From the NCBI RefSeq assembly GCF_001425355.1, contig NZ_LMQN01000005.1, positions 30,222 to 94,221 on the forward strand: a stretch of DNA of 64,000 bases. Direction: 5' to 3'. Source of the stretch: Chryseobacterium sp. Leaf405 (GTDB lineage Bacteria; Bacteroidota; Bacteroidia; Flavobacteriales; Weeksellaceae). The notes under the pieces were generated by a model. It was not told the DNA's origin, did not search any database, and saw only the letters and a program-made list of their open reading frames with translations. Below, piece after piece: positions 34,726-44,609 of the stretch. The first letter of the stretch is position 1; every line of letters starts with the position of its first letter. Position numbers and translations under genes: made by a program.

Positions 34726-37700
34726 ATGAAAAGATTTCTACTTAGCCTAGTATTGGTTTTTCTAACAATTAATACTGTTTTTGCACAGAGAGATACTGAA
34801 CATTGGTTTGCACCGATGATGTCCCGCGCATCGATGACTTCGCAGGGTCAGGCGATATATTTTTCTACAGATTCTACTACACCGTTTCCTGTAGATATAT
34901 ACAATAACAATGTTATTATTGGTACTGTTACAATTTCCAAAGGACTACCGGCGACTTTCAATCTTTTGGCGGCTACTACCAATCCTGCAGGAAATGCCAA
35001 TCTTGTTACCACTACGCAGTCCCAGGTTTTTACACCTATTACAAAAGGTATTTACACGAAAGGGACTAAACCATACTACGCCAACCTTAGGCTTTCAATT
35101 ACCAGTCACGGTGAAATTTTGGTATCTAAAGGAAAAGCAGGTCTTGGTAAAAAGTTTTATGCTGCGTATGCACCCATTACTGAAGCTGGCAATAGTCTCT
35201 ATAATTTTACAACAGGAATTTTAGCTACTGAAGACAATACTGTCGTTACTGTTTCAGGATATTCTCCTACCGTTGTTTTTTCTAACGGAGCTACAGGAGC
35301 TACCACTCCATCTCTATCATTTACTTTACAAAAAGGACAATCTTATATCATAGAAGGACAGGGAACACAGCCTGGAAACCAAACAGGATTTATCGGGGCT
35401 AAAATTGAATCCGACAAACCAATTTCTGTAACGAACGGTAACTTCAACGGCCAATTCTCATGGGGACCAGTAGGTAGTAGCTCTGATATTATTATGGATC
35501 AGGCCGTGCCTGTAAACAGATTAGGAAATGAATTTGTTTTAGTAAAAGGAAATGGTAATGTAACTGCTCAAATGGAAGATGCATTGATCATTGCTACTGA
35601 AAATGATACGCAAGTACAAATCAATGGAGGTCCTGTAGTGGCAACCCTTAATGAAGGACAGTTTTACAGAGTAAATGGTCCTAATAACGGAGCACCAGCG
35701 AATAATACAAACTATATAGATCAAGGAAACGGACATTCTAATATGTATGTTAAAACTTCTAAAAATGCATACGTATATCAGCTTCTCGCAGGTCTTGCAA
35801 CAAGTATTGCAACCTTAGGATATAATTATATACCACCTTTGAACTGTTTCCTTCCAAGAAAGATTGATGAAATCTCAGCAATAAACGACCTTAATGGAAG
35901 TACAAACGATATCAAGTTAAATATCCTTACTGAAACCGGCGCTACTGTTAATTATAGCGTTAATGGCGGGGCACCAACTGTACCGACTGCGACAGAAGGG
36001 CCATATCCCGTTCAGGGAACATCGGCATGGGTATCATATTCTATCCCTGGATTATCGGGGAACGTTACTGTTACATCAACTAAAGCCGTTACAGCAGGGA
36101 TTGCCGGAGGTAGTGGCGCTGTAGGTTACGGTGGATATTTTGCCGGATTCTCTTCTGTTCCTGTTATTGCAAAAAAGTCAGGAGAATGTGTACCAGGTAT
36201 AGTTCTTGAAGTAGATGATGCTTTTGAGGGATACCAATGGTATTTAGAAGGAGTAGCAATTACTGGTGCAACACAAAGTACATATACTCCTGTAGCAGCC
36301 GGAAATTACACGGTGAAAGTAACAATGGGGACATGTCCTCCGATTACGACACCTATTTATAAAGTTTATTTTTGTTTAAGAAATACAACAGCCAATGTTA
36401 ATGCCTGTGCAACTAAAATAATAGTTCCTACATTTTCATTTACAACTCAACAGACTCCTGTAGCAAGTACAGTGACAATCATTACACAACCAACGCACGG
36501 AACAGCAGTGATAAGTGCCAATACAGGACAGATTACTTATACTCCGACACCTGGATATTTTGGTCCGGATACGATCGTCTACCAATTCTGCGGTAATGGA
36601 GTTGAATTTATTGACTGTGAGCGTATTACGTTAAACTTAACTGTTGTACCGTTCGTTGTAACAGATGCAACAATCAGAGCTTGTCAGTATAACGGAAAAG
36701 CATATTTTGATCTTACCACGGCAACAGTTACTACGTATACTCCTGTAATCAAGAAATTCTATTTGACATTAAATGATCTTAATGCAAATATAAATGAGAT
36801 AACAAATCCTACCAACTATCTTTCTACTGAAGGAACAGTTTATGTAAAAGTAACGACAGATGAAGGTTGTATGGCCATTGCAAAAATCACCTTGTCATTC
36901 CTTCCTACTCCGGTAGTAACTGAGGCTACATTGAGCGAATGCTTCCTTGAGATAGATGAAACAAAAGCTTCATTTGATTTAACAATCGCTGCCGTTACTG
37001 CTGAAACTCCTGTTACGAAGAAATATTATCCAACTTTCGTAGATGCGAGCAACGGAACAAACGAGATCCTTATTGCTTCACCTTATATTTCAGGAAACGG
37101 AACAGTTTATATCAGAGTGTACAACGGAAGTCTATGCTATGCTATTGCTAAAGTAAATCTCATTGTAATTCCTCCTAAGAGATCACCATTATTGGTTGAC
37201 CAATATATTTGTATCGATGCAAAAACCACTCTTGATGCAGGACCTGGATATCAGTCTTACGAATGGAGTACAGGAGCAACAACGCAGTCAATTTCAGCAT
37301 CAGTTGGAGATTACTGGGTAATTCTTGAAGACAACAATTGTTTTGTAAAACAAATTGTAAGTGTTAAAAAAGCAGTAGATCCGGTAATTACAGAAATTCA
37401 AATTTCCAATAATTCTGCAACTGTAATTGTAACGGGAGGAAAAGCTCCTTATCAGTATGCAGTAGACAGCCCGACAAACTGGCAGGATTCTAATGTATTC
37501 ACGGGTCTTAGCAGAGGTCAGCACACATTTTATGTAAAAGATGCTTACAATTGTACGCCAATTAATGTAGAGGTTACTGTTCCAAATCTTATCAATGCAA
37601 TTACTCCAAACGGAGATAATAAGAATGACGTTATCGATTACAGTGAGCTTGCTTATAAAGACAATCTTACTTTTGTGATCTACGACAGATACGGTAACAA

Positions 37701-37866
37701 GATCTTCACGGGAGATAAGTTCAACAATTATAAGTGGGATGGAAGACATTTCGACAAAAAAATTGTAACCGGAACGTATTGGTATCACATCAACTGGAAT
37801 GAACCCAACAAAGACAAAACTCCAATTAAATATTCAGGTTGGATTTTAGTAAAAAATATAGATTAA
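34726..37866 (+). CDS. Giant T9SS type B sorted surface protein, array gene 3
   Basis: This 1046-residue protein has a signal peptide (to about 21) followed by QRDTEHWFAPMM. The IgGFc-binding-like region (IIMDQAVPVNRLGNEFVLVK, GGYFAGFSSVPVIAKKSGEC) is followed by Ig-like GYQWYLEG, Big-like PTHGTAVISANTGQITYTP and two C-x-n modules (ATIRACQYNGKAYFDLT; ATLSECFLEIDETKASFDLT). A SprB-like GGKAPYQYAVDSPTNWQDS and CHU_C (about 957-1046) close it. It lacks the CDDNxDG modules of genes 1, 2 and 5. Closest to gene 4. Cell-surface or secreted location is inferred from the sorting domain. Confidence 0.87.
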   Translation: MKRFLLSLVLVFLTINTVFAQRDTEHWFAPMMSRASMTSQGQAIYFSTDSTTPFPVDIYNNNVIIGTVTISKGLPATFNLLAATTNPAGNANLVTTTQSQVFTPITKGIYTKGTKPYYANLRLSITSHGEILVSKGKAGLGKKFYAAYAPITEAGNSLYNFTTGILATEDNTVVTVSGYSPTVVFSNGATGATTPSLSFTLQKGQSYIIEGQGTQPGNQTGFIGAKIESDKPISVTNGNFNGQFSWGPVGSSSDIIMDQAVPVNRLGNEFVLVKGNGNVTAQMEDALIIATENDTQVQINGGPVVATLNEGQFYRVNGPNNGAPANNTNYIDQGNGHSNMYVKTSKNAYVYQLLAGLATSIATLGYNYIPPLNCFLPRKIDEISAINDLNGSTNDIKLNILTETGATVNYSVNGGAPTVPTATEGPYPVQGTSAWVSYSIPGLSGNVTVTSTKAVTAGIAGGSGAVGYGGYFAGFSSVPVIAKKSGECVPGIVLEVDDAFEGYQWYLEGVAITGATQSTYTPVAAGNYTVKVTMGTCPPITTPIYKVYFCLRNTTANVNACATKIIVPTFSFTTQQTPVASTVTIITQPTHGTAVISANTGQITYTPTPGYFGPDTIVYQFCGNGVEFIDCERITLNLTVVPFVVTDATIRACQYNGKAYFDLTTATVTTYTPVIKKFYLTLNDLNANINEITNPTNYLSTEGTVYVKVTTDEGCMAIAKITLSFLPTPVVTEATLSECFLEIDETKASFDLTIAAVTAETPVTKKYYPTFVDASNGTNEILIASPYISGNGTVYIRVYNGSLCYAIAKVNLIVIPPKRSPLLVDQYICIDAKTTLDAGPGYQSYEWSTGATTQSISASVGDYWVILEDNNCFVKQIVSVKKAVDPVITEIQISNNSATVIVTGGKAPYQYAVDSPTNWQDSNVFTGLSRGQHTFYVKDAYNCTPINVEVTVPNLINAITPNGDNKNDVIDYSELAYKDNLTFVIYDRYGNKIFTGDKFNNYKWDGRHFDKKIVTGTYWYHINWNEPNKDKTPIKYSGWILVKNID

Positions 37867-37884
37867 ATTTCCGGAAATAATTTA

Positions 37885-37913
37885 AAACCACGATTTCATA
37901 ATCGTGGTTTTTT
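37885..37913 (+). terminator. Terminator after array gene 3
   Basis: AAACCACGAT (37885-37894) and ATCGTGGTTT (37901-37910) form a perfect 10-bp stem with a 6-base loop and a trailing T-run. Confidence 0.8.
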
Positions 37914-38091
37914 GTTTTAATAAAAAATGCTAAATCGATTGTAACAATACAACTTATTATTCAAGTACCACATAAAAAATAACATTTATTGAATTCCATT
38001 AAATAAAATGATTTAAATTTTAGTTTTTTTTGCTCTTTTTATAATTTTATAGAAATTTTATTCTATTTTTACCAAAACTAATTACTTTTCT

Positions 38092-40935
38092 ATGAAAAAA
38101 CACCTCTACAGTTTACTCATATTTTTGTTTGCATTTTTGCAGGTTTCAGCACAAAGAGATACAGAACATTGGTTCGCTCCGTTTTCGGCAACAAGTATTT
38201 CAACATTATCTAAACAGGCTGTGTATTTATCCACAGATTCAGTGATTCCGTTTGACGTTCAGATTTTTAATGATAATGTTTTATTAACGACCATCACCAT
38301 CAGCAAGGGAAATCCTCAAACGTATGATATTACAACCGCAATGATGGTTGCAAACAGCAATAATTCAGATATTTTTACCGTAATCAATAAAGGTCTGTAT
38401 CTAAAAGGAACAAAACCTTTCTTTGCAACATACAGATTTGCAATTCCTGCACATGGTGAAATTTTAACATCGAAAGGAAAAGCCGGTATCGGAACAAAAT
38501 TTTATGCCATCGTTGCACCCATCACAAATCCAACTCAGACGATGAATTTCACCACCGGAATTCTTGCAACTGAAGACAACACAACTGTAACTGTTTCCGG
38601 ATATTCTCCGACGGTTTCTTTCTCAAATGGAGTAACTGGAACGGCAAGCCCTACATTAACTTTTACTTTAAACAAAGGAAAATCATACGTCATTGAAGGA
38701 AGAGGTAACCAACCCGGAAATCTGAAAGGATTTATAGGCGCTAAAATTGTTTCTGATAAACCTATTTCTGTTACCAATGGAAATCACCTAGGTGAATATA
38801 ATACTAATAATCTTCTTACAGGTGGCGATATTGTGATGGATCAATCTGTTCCTACAGACCGATTGGGAAAGGAATTCGTTTTGGTAAAAGGCTATGGAAA
38901 TATTTCTTCAGCAACGGAAGATGCTTTAATTGTTGCTACCGAAGACAATACTCAGATTTATGTTAACAATAATCCGGTTGCGGTCACAACAATTAATGAA
39001 GGACAGCATTACCGAGTAAATGAACTTTCCAATACCAATTATATTGATCAGGGAAATGGTCATTACAATATGTATATAAGAACCAGTAAAAACGCTTATG
39101 TATATCAGCTTTTGGCGGGTTCTGCAGGTTCTAGTGCTACGGTTGGTTTTAATTATATTCCGCCATTAAACTGTTTATTACCGAGAAAGATTGATGAAAT
39201 CGGAATGATAGAAATGCTTCCGCAGCTTTCAAATACAATTAAATTAAATATTCTAACAGAAAAAGGAGCAACAGTTACTTATACGGTAAACGGCGGAGCA
39301 CCCATAACCCCTACCGCAATTCAGGGACCATATGATGTAACAGGAACTCTTGACTGGGTATCTTATACCGTTCCAAACATGACAGGAAACGTTGCCATTA
39401 TTTCGACAAAAGCCGTAACAGCAGGAATTGCAGGCGGTAGTGGTGCCGTAGGTTATGGAGGATATTTTGCAGGATTCTCTTCAGTTCCGGCTATTTCAAA
39501 AAAGAACGGAGATTGTGTCCCGGGAATTGTACTTGAAGTTAATGACAGTTTTGAATCTTATCAATGGTTTCTTAACGGAAATCCAATCATAGGAGCCAAT
39601 ACATTCGAGCACACTCCTATCGCATTAGGAAATTACACCGTAAAAGTAGGAATGGGCGGCTGTTTTGCCACCACTCCAATTTATACTGTACAATCTTGTT
39701 ACGAACAAACGGTAAAATCATTAATTGTATGTCAAAACCAAATCGTTGTAACTCCAAAATTCACAAATAATCAACAACCCGTCATTGTAGGAACAGTACA
39801 AATAGATACTCCTCCTACTCACGGAACGGCATCAATAGATCCAGCAACAGGACTTATTACGTATACACCTACTGCCGGTTACACGGGGAATGATCAAATT
39901 ATCTATCATTTTTGTGGAAATCCTGCCGTAGTGGGATGCGAGCAGGTAACATTAACTTTAATTGTAGCTCCAAACCCTGTGGTAACAAATGCTACTTTGA
40001 GGACATGTTATTTAGAATCAGATCCTACCAAAGCTTCTTTTAATCTGGAATCGGCGGGAGTTAATTCTCAATCGGGAATGACTATACAATATTATCCTAC
40101 TCTTAATGATCTTAATAATGGCACCAATATAATTTCAAGTCCTCAATCTTCCGCATATATTTCATCGGGAGCTACGGTATATGCCAAAGTAATCAATGCA
40201 AACGGATGTTTCAATATTGCACAAATTACTTTGATTGTATTACCACCCGTAAAATCTAATGTTTTAAGTGACAAAATTACTTGTATTGAAAATACCGCTG
40301 TCTTAGATGCAGGACCTGGATTTGACGGCTATCAATGGAGCACAGGAGAAACTACACAAACAATTACTGCTGAAGTGGGAGCGTATTGGGTAATATTAAA
40401 AACCGGAGCATGTTTCACAAGACAATTAGTAAAAGTAGTTCCTGCAGTACAACCCGTAATTTCAAATCTTGAAATAAAAAATAACACCATTACCGTAACT
40501 GCAATAGGCGGAACACCACCTTACAAATATTCTTTGAATGGAATAAACTGGCAGGATTCTAATTTTTTTGAGAACCTTCCAAGAGGTGAAAACAGCATTT
40601 ATGTAAAAGATTTTTATAATTGCGAACCTATTGATGTGACGATTACAGTTCCGAATCTTTTGAATACCATTACACCAAATGGCGATAACAAAAATGATTA
40701 TATCGATTATTCGGAATTGGCATATAAGAAGAATCTTGTGTTTAATATTTATGACAGATATGGGAACAGAGTTCATCAGGCAAAACAATTTAACGGATAT
40801 AAATGGGACGGAACCATGTACGGAAAGAAAATACCTACTGCAACGTACTGGTGCGAAATCAGTTGGACAGAACCCAACAAAGCACAGACAGTTGTAAAAT
40901 ACAACGGCTGGATTTTAGTGAAAAATCTTGACTAA
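38092..40935 (+). CDS. Giant T9SS type B sorted surface protein, array gene 4
   Basis: At 947 residues this is the shortest array member. The signal peptide ends ...LQVSA before QRDTEHWFAPF. The IgGFc-binding-like region (IVMDQSVPTDRLGKEFVLVK; GGYFAGFSSVPAISKKNGDC) leads to Ig-like SYQWFLNG and Big-like PTHGTASIDPATGLITYTP. One cysteine-containing module (ATLRTCYLESDPTKASFNLE), a SprB-like GGTPPYKYSLNGINWQDS and CHU_C (about 858-947) follow. It has one module fewer than gene 3 and no CDDNxDG segment. The upstream 180-base spacer has no convincing TAnnTTTG box. Confidence 0.87.
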   Translation: MKKHLYSLLIFLFAFLQVSAQRDTEHWFAPFSATSISTLSKQAVYLSTDSVIPFDVQIFNDNVLLTTITISKGNPQTYDITTAMMVANSNNSDIFTVINKGLYLKGTKPFFATYRFAIPAHGEILTSKGKAGIGTKFYAIVAPITNPTQTMNFTTGILATEDNTTVTVSGYSPTVSFSNGVTGTASPTLTFTLNKGKSYVIEGRGNQPGNLKGFIGAKIVSDKPISVTNGNHLGEYNTNNLLTGGDIVMDQSVPTDRLGKEFVLVKGYGNISSATEDALIVATEDNTQIYVNNNPVAVTTINEGQHYRVNELSNTNYIDQGNGHYNMYIRTSKNAYVYQLLAGSAGSSATVGFNYIPPLNCLLPRKIDEIGMIEMLPQLSNTIKLNILTEKGATVTYTVNGGAPITPTAIQGPYDVTGTLDWVSYTVPNMTGNVAIISTKAVTAGIAGGSGAVGYGGYFAGFSSVPAISKKNGDCVPGIVLEVNDSFESYQWFLNGNPIIGANTFEHTPIALGNYTVKVGMGGCFATTPIYTVQSCYEQTVKSLIVCQNQIVVTPKFTNNQQPVIVGTVQIDTPPTHGTASIDPATGLITYTPTAGYTGNDQIIYHFCGNPAVVGCEQVTLTLIVAPNPVVTNATLRTCYLESDPTKASFNLESAGVNSQSGMTIQYYPTLNDLNNGTNIISSPQSSAYISSGATVYAKVINANGCFNIAQITLIVLPPVKSNVLSDKITCIENTAVLDAGPGFDGYQWSTGETTQTITAEVGAYWVILKTGACFTRQLVKVVPAVQPVISNLEIKNNTITVTAIGGTPPYKYSLNGINWQDSNFFENLPRGENSIYVKDFYNCEPIDVTITVPNLLNTITPNGDNKNDYIDYSELAYKKNLVFNIYDRYGNRVHQAKQFNGYKWDGTMYGKKIPTATYWCEISWTEPNKAQTVVKYNGWILVKNLD

Positions 40936-40957
40936 CATTAAATAAATAAAACTCTGA

Positions 40958-40986
40958 AAACCATGATTTTGATATCATGGTTTTTT
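40958..40986 (+). terminator. Terminator after array gene 4
   Basis: AAACCATGAT (40958-40967) and ATCATGGTTT (40974-40983) form a perfect 10-bp stem with a 6-base loop and a T-run. It resembles the hairpin after gene 3. Confidence 0.8.
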
Positions 40987-41021
40987 ATTTTGTTTTTTTA
41001 AATTATAACACTTTTTATTAT

Positions 41022-41029
41022 TAAATTTG
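41022..41029 (+). promoter_or_regulatory. -7 box of array gene 5
   Basis: TAAATTTG lies 19 bases before the ATG, directly downstream of the gene 4 terminator. Confidence 0.5.
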
Positions 41030-41048
41030 TAATAAACGTGACCATTGA

Positions 41049-44000
41049 ATGAAGAAATTTTTATCTTTTTTATTTATATTCTATTTTTTCACCTCTGCAT
41101 TTGCACAATTGGACAGAGAACACTGGTTTGCGCCTATGGTCGACAGAACCGGAAATCCCAATCCTTATCAAAAATTATACCTGTCAACTAGCCGTACAAC
41201 TCCTTTTCCGGTAAGTATTTACAACAATAATGTTTTAATAGGCACTGTAATTATAAGCAAAGGGAGCCCGCAGAAATTTGACATTTTAAGAGAATATCTT
41301 ATTACGACACAACAAACTGATCTTTTTACCCCAACGACAAAAGGAATTTATGTAAAAGGCGAATTTCCTTTTTATGCCAATGTGAGATTCTCGGTGTATA
41401 ATCACGCAGAAATTATTACTTCAAAGGGAATTCCCTCCACCGGAAAACTTTTTTATGCAGCCAACGCACCCATAACTGTCAACAGTAACATTCTGAATTT
41501 TATGACAAGTATTCTGGCGACAGATGATAATACGACTGTGACCATTTCAGGATACAAACCTACCGTACAGTTTTCTAACGGCACAAACGGAATCACTACG
41601 CCATCAATGACTTTTATGTTAAATAAAGGGCAATCGTATATCATCGACGGAATTGGAACAAATACAGGGAATTCAGATGGTTTTATCGGAGCAAAAATTG
41701 TTGCCGATAAACCTGTGAATGTTACCAATGGAAACTTTAACGGACAGTATGCTGGGAATATTCCAACAAGTTCAGACATTTTGATGGATCAGGCAGTTCC
41801 GGTAGATAGATTAGGAAGTGAATTTGCCTTAGTAAAAGGTAACGGAAGCATCGGTACCAATATGGAAGGCGCACTTGTTATTGCAACTGAAAATAATACT
41901 TTGGTCTATGTAAACAATGAAATTCCGCCTGTTGCGACTTTAAATATTGGACAATATTATATGATTCCCGACACAAAATATCAGAATCAGGGAAATAATC
42001 ACTATAATCTTTATATCAGAACTTCTAAAAATGCTTACGTCTATCAGGTTCTTGCAGGAAATTCCAATGCAACAGGAAGTGAAGTCGCAACCGGAGGTTT
42101 TAATTTTATTCCGGCTTTGAATTGTTATTTACCAAAGCAAATCAATGAATTAGGTTTAATTGATGAAAATTTTGTGTATTCAAACGGTAACCCGAATGGA
42201 ATTTTAAATATTCCGACAAAATTAAATCTTATTACGGAAAGAGGGGCAGTCGTAACCGTAAATGGAGGAGTTCCTCCGGCAGCAACTGGTCCTTTCAATA
42301 TGACCGGGACAACAAACTGGGTTACCTACGGAATTCCTAATATAACAGGAACGCTCACTATTGTTTCTACTAAAGCTATTACTGCTGGAATCAACGCAGG
42401 GAGTGATGCCGTGGGATATGGAGGATTCTTTGCAGGCTTCCCCACTCAGCCTGTTATTTTAAATTCGGGAGGAGGTTGTGCTCCGGGAATTATTCTTACA
42501 ATAGACCCTCTCATTTATGATTCATATCAATGGTATGTCAATGGAAACATTATTCCGGGGGCTACAAATTCAACGTACTCACCTACCCAATCTGGATATT
42601 ATACCTGTTCTGTAACAATGGGAAACTGTGCTCCTTTGATATCAGAACCTTTTAAAGTTTTAAACTGTACCAAACTGTCTACAGCTACGTATGGCGTTTG
42701 CAACATTCAGACCATTACCCCTACTTTTACAAGTTCAACACAAATTCCGGTGCCTTCCACTGTTTCGATTTTAACGGCTCCTACTTTAGGTACAGCAACA
42801 ATCAATGCAACAACAGGAATCATTACTTATACTGTAACCAATCCCGGAACAGTAGGAACAGACACTTTCACTTACACATTTTGTGGAAATGATGTTAATT
42901 TAACGGATTGTGAAACAGTAACAGTAACGATTAATATTCAAGCTTTAACAGTAAATAATGCAACCTTGAATGCATGTGATATTTCAGGACAGGGAACATT
43001 TAACTTAACAACAGCAAATGTTACCAGTAATTCTCCGGTTACAATCACCTATTACACAACATTGCTGAATGCGCAAAACGAAACAGCCGGAACATCAATT
43101 ACGGCACCGACTACTTATAGCGCACCGAACGGAACTATTGTTTATGCAGTAGTAAAAAATTCAATTGGATGTAAAAGTATTGCTCAGATCACACTGAACC
43201 TTTTCCCGCTTGCCGTTGTTTTAAATAATTATACCGGAATTTTCTGTGATGATAATTTGGATGGAATTGTAAATATCACTCTTTCAAATATTACTCCAAT
43301 TGTTTTAACTAATTCCACTTATTTTCCGATTGTAAGATATTATGCAAATATCAGTGATGCCAATATTGGAAACAACAACACACTTCCTAACAACTGGAGT
43401 TACACCGCAACGACAACGATTTATATAAGAGTAGATTCTCCCGATGGCTGTGCAGCGGTAGTGAAACCTCTTACTTTTATCATTGGTGCCAAAGTCCCAT
43501 TATTAAGAAACACTCTTTCCCTAAATGTTTGTGATGATAATTTAGATGGAATCAAGCAGGTTGATCTTATGCCTTATATCAACCAATATACACCCGATCC
43601 TCTGGTAACAGTAAGTTTTTTCGGAACATTGGCAAATGCTCAGAACAACGTCTCTCCTATTGGGAATCCTGCTGACTTAACTGGAAACCAAACTGTTTAT
43701 ATAAGATTCGAAAAACCTGGAGTTTGTCCGGAAATTGCGTCGATTACCGTTAATATTAAAATTCCTAAAAGCTCAAATATTTTAGTGGATAAAGTAATTT
43801 GTCCTAAAACTCTTACAACATTGAATGCAGGTCCCGGATTTGATTCTTATCTGTGGAGCACAGGCGCAACAACTCCTTCTATTGATAATGTAAGTGCTGG
43901 AAGCTATTGGGTAGATCTTACATTCGATGGCTGTACGTATAGACAGGTTGTAAATGTTACAGAATCTACTCTGCCTATCATTACTTTAATTGAAATTAAC

Positions 44001-44450
44001 GGAAGTACGGTAACAGTAACGGCAGGCGGCGGAACTCCTCCTTATGAATATTCCCTTGATGGTTCTAATTGGCAAACTACCAGTGTCTTTATGAATGTAC
44101 CAAGAGGAAATCACATAATGCATGTTCGCGATTCTAATAATTGCCAGGAAGATACAAGACCTTTTGTGATCATCGATTTAATTAATACAATTACTCCAAA
44201 CTCAGATGGTTACAATGATGCGATTGATTATTCTGCTCTGATGGATAATGACAATATTGTGTTCCGTATTTTTGATAGATATGGCGCTGAGGTTTTCCGT
44301 GGAAGCCGCACCAATAGATTTATCTGGGATGGAAGAATAACCGGCAGACCTGTAAATACAGCTACTTACTGGTATTTTATCAGTTGGACGGAATTCTCCG
44401 GAACAACCACCGTAAAATATTCAAGCTGGCTTTTAGTAAAGAACTATTAA
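41049..44450 (+). CDS. Giant T9SS type B sorted surface protein, array gene 5 (mosaic)
   Basis: This 1133-residue protein has a signal peptide to about 19, then QLDREHWFAPM. Its N-terminal region resembles genes 3 and 4 (SGYKPTVQFSNGTNGITTPS; DGFIGAKI). Its central and C-terminal part carries CDDNLDGI repeats (two clear copies) like genes 1 and 2. Ig-like SYQWYVNG, Big-like PTLGTATINATTGIITYT, SprB-like GGTPPYEYSLDGSNWQT and CHU_C (about 1046-1133, NTITPNSDGYNDAIDY) complete it. The usual PNGD of the sorting domain is PNSD here. No terminator hairpin was seen after its stop. Confidence 0.87.
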   Translation: MKKFLSFLFIFYFFTSAFAQLDREHWFAPMVDRTGNPNPYQKLYLSTSRTTPFPVSIYNNNVLIGTVIISKGSPQKFDILREYLITTQQTDLFTPTTKGIYVKGEFPFYANVRFSVYNHAEIITSKGIPSTGKLFYAANAPITVNSNILNFMTSILATDDNTTVTISGYKPTVQFSNGTNGITTPSMTFMLNKGQSYIIDGIGTNTGNSDGFIGAKIVADKPVNVTNGNFNGQYAGNIPTSSDILMDQAVPVDRLGSEFALVKGNGSIGTNMEGALVIATENNTLVYVNNEIPPVATLNIGQYYMIPDTKYQNQGNNHYNLYIRTSKNAYVYQVLAGNSNATGSEVATGGFNFIPALNCYLPKQINELGLIDENFVYSNGNPNGILNIPTKLNLITERGAVVTVNGGVPPAATGPFNMTGTTNWVTYGIPNITGTLTIVSTKAITAGINAGSDAVGYGGFFAGFPTQPVILNSGGGCAPGIILTIDPLIYDSYQWYVNGNIIPGATNSTYSPTQSGYYTCSVTMGNCAPLISEPFKVLNCTKLSTATYGVCNIQTITPTFTSSTQIPVPSTVSILTAPTLGTATINATTGIITYTVTNPGTVGTDTFTYTFCGNDVNLTDCETVTVTINIQALTVNNATLNACDISGQGTFNLTTANVTSNSPVTITYYTTLLNAQNETAGTSITAPTTYSAPNGTIVYAVVKNSIGCKSIAQITLNLFPLAVVLNNYTGIFCDDNLDGIVNITLSNITPIVLTNSTYFPIVRYYANISDANIGNNNTLPNNWSYTATTTIYIRVDSPDGCAAVVKPLTFIIGAKVPLLRNTLSLNVCDDNLDGIKQVDLMPYINQYTPDPLVTVSFFGTLANAQNNVSPIGNPADLTGNQTVYIRFEKPGVCPEIASITVNIKIPKSSNILVDKVICPKTLTTLNAGPGFDSYLWSTGATTPSIDNVSAGSYWVDLTFDGCTYRQVVNVTESTLPIITLIEINGSTVTVTAGGGTPPYEYSLDGSNWQTTSVFMNVPRGNHIMHVRDSNNCQEDTRPFVIIDLINTITPNSDGYNDAIDYSALMDNDNIVFRIFDRYGAEVFRGSRTNRFIWDGRITGRPVNTATYWYFISWTEFSGTTTVKYSSWLLVKNY

Positions 44451-44592
44451 TTTCAATAAAACAGAAAGATTTTCACAAAGTATTAATTAAAAGTGAATCT
44501 TATAACATTCCTTAACAATTTTACAGCAAAGTTTAATATAACTTTAACCACTTTTCGTGAATTAATCAGGTTTAAATTATTGGTTTTCTGCG

Positions 44593-44600
44593 TAATTTTG
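44593..44600 (+). promoter_or_regulatory. -7 box before the CarboxypepD_reg-like gene
   Basis: TAATTTTG ends 9 bases before the ATG at 44610 and lies within the longer open frame, supporting the internal start. Confidence 0.45.
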
Positions 44601-44609
44601 CCTCACAAT

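Noticed and set aside
37300..37788. Antisense open frame of 162 codons inside array gene 3
   Set aside because: It lies wholly opposite the conserved SprB/CHU_C coding region, its translation is low-complexity Ile/Ser/Asn, and no start signal precedes it. It is a shadow of biased codon use.
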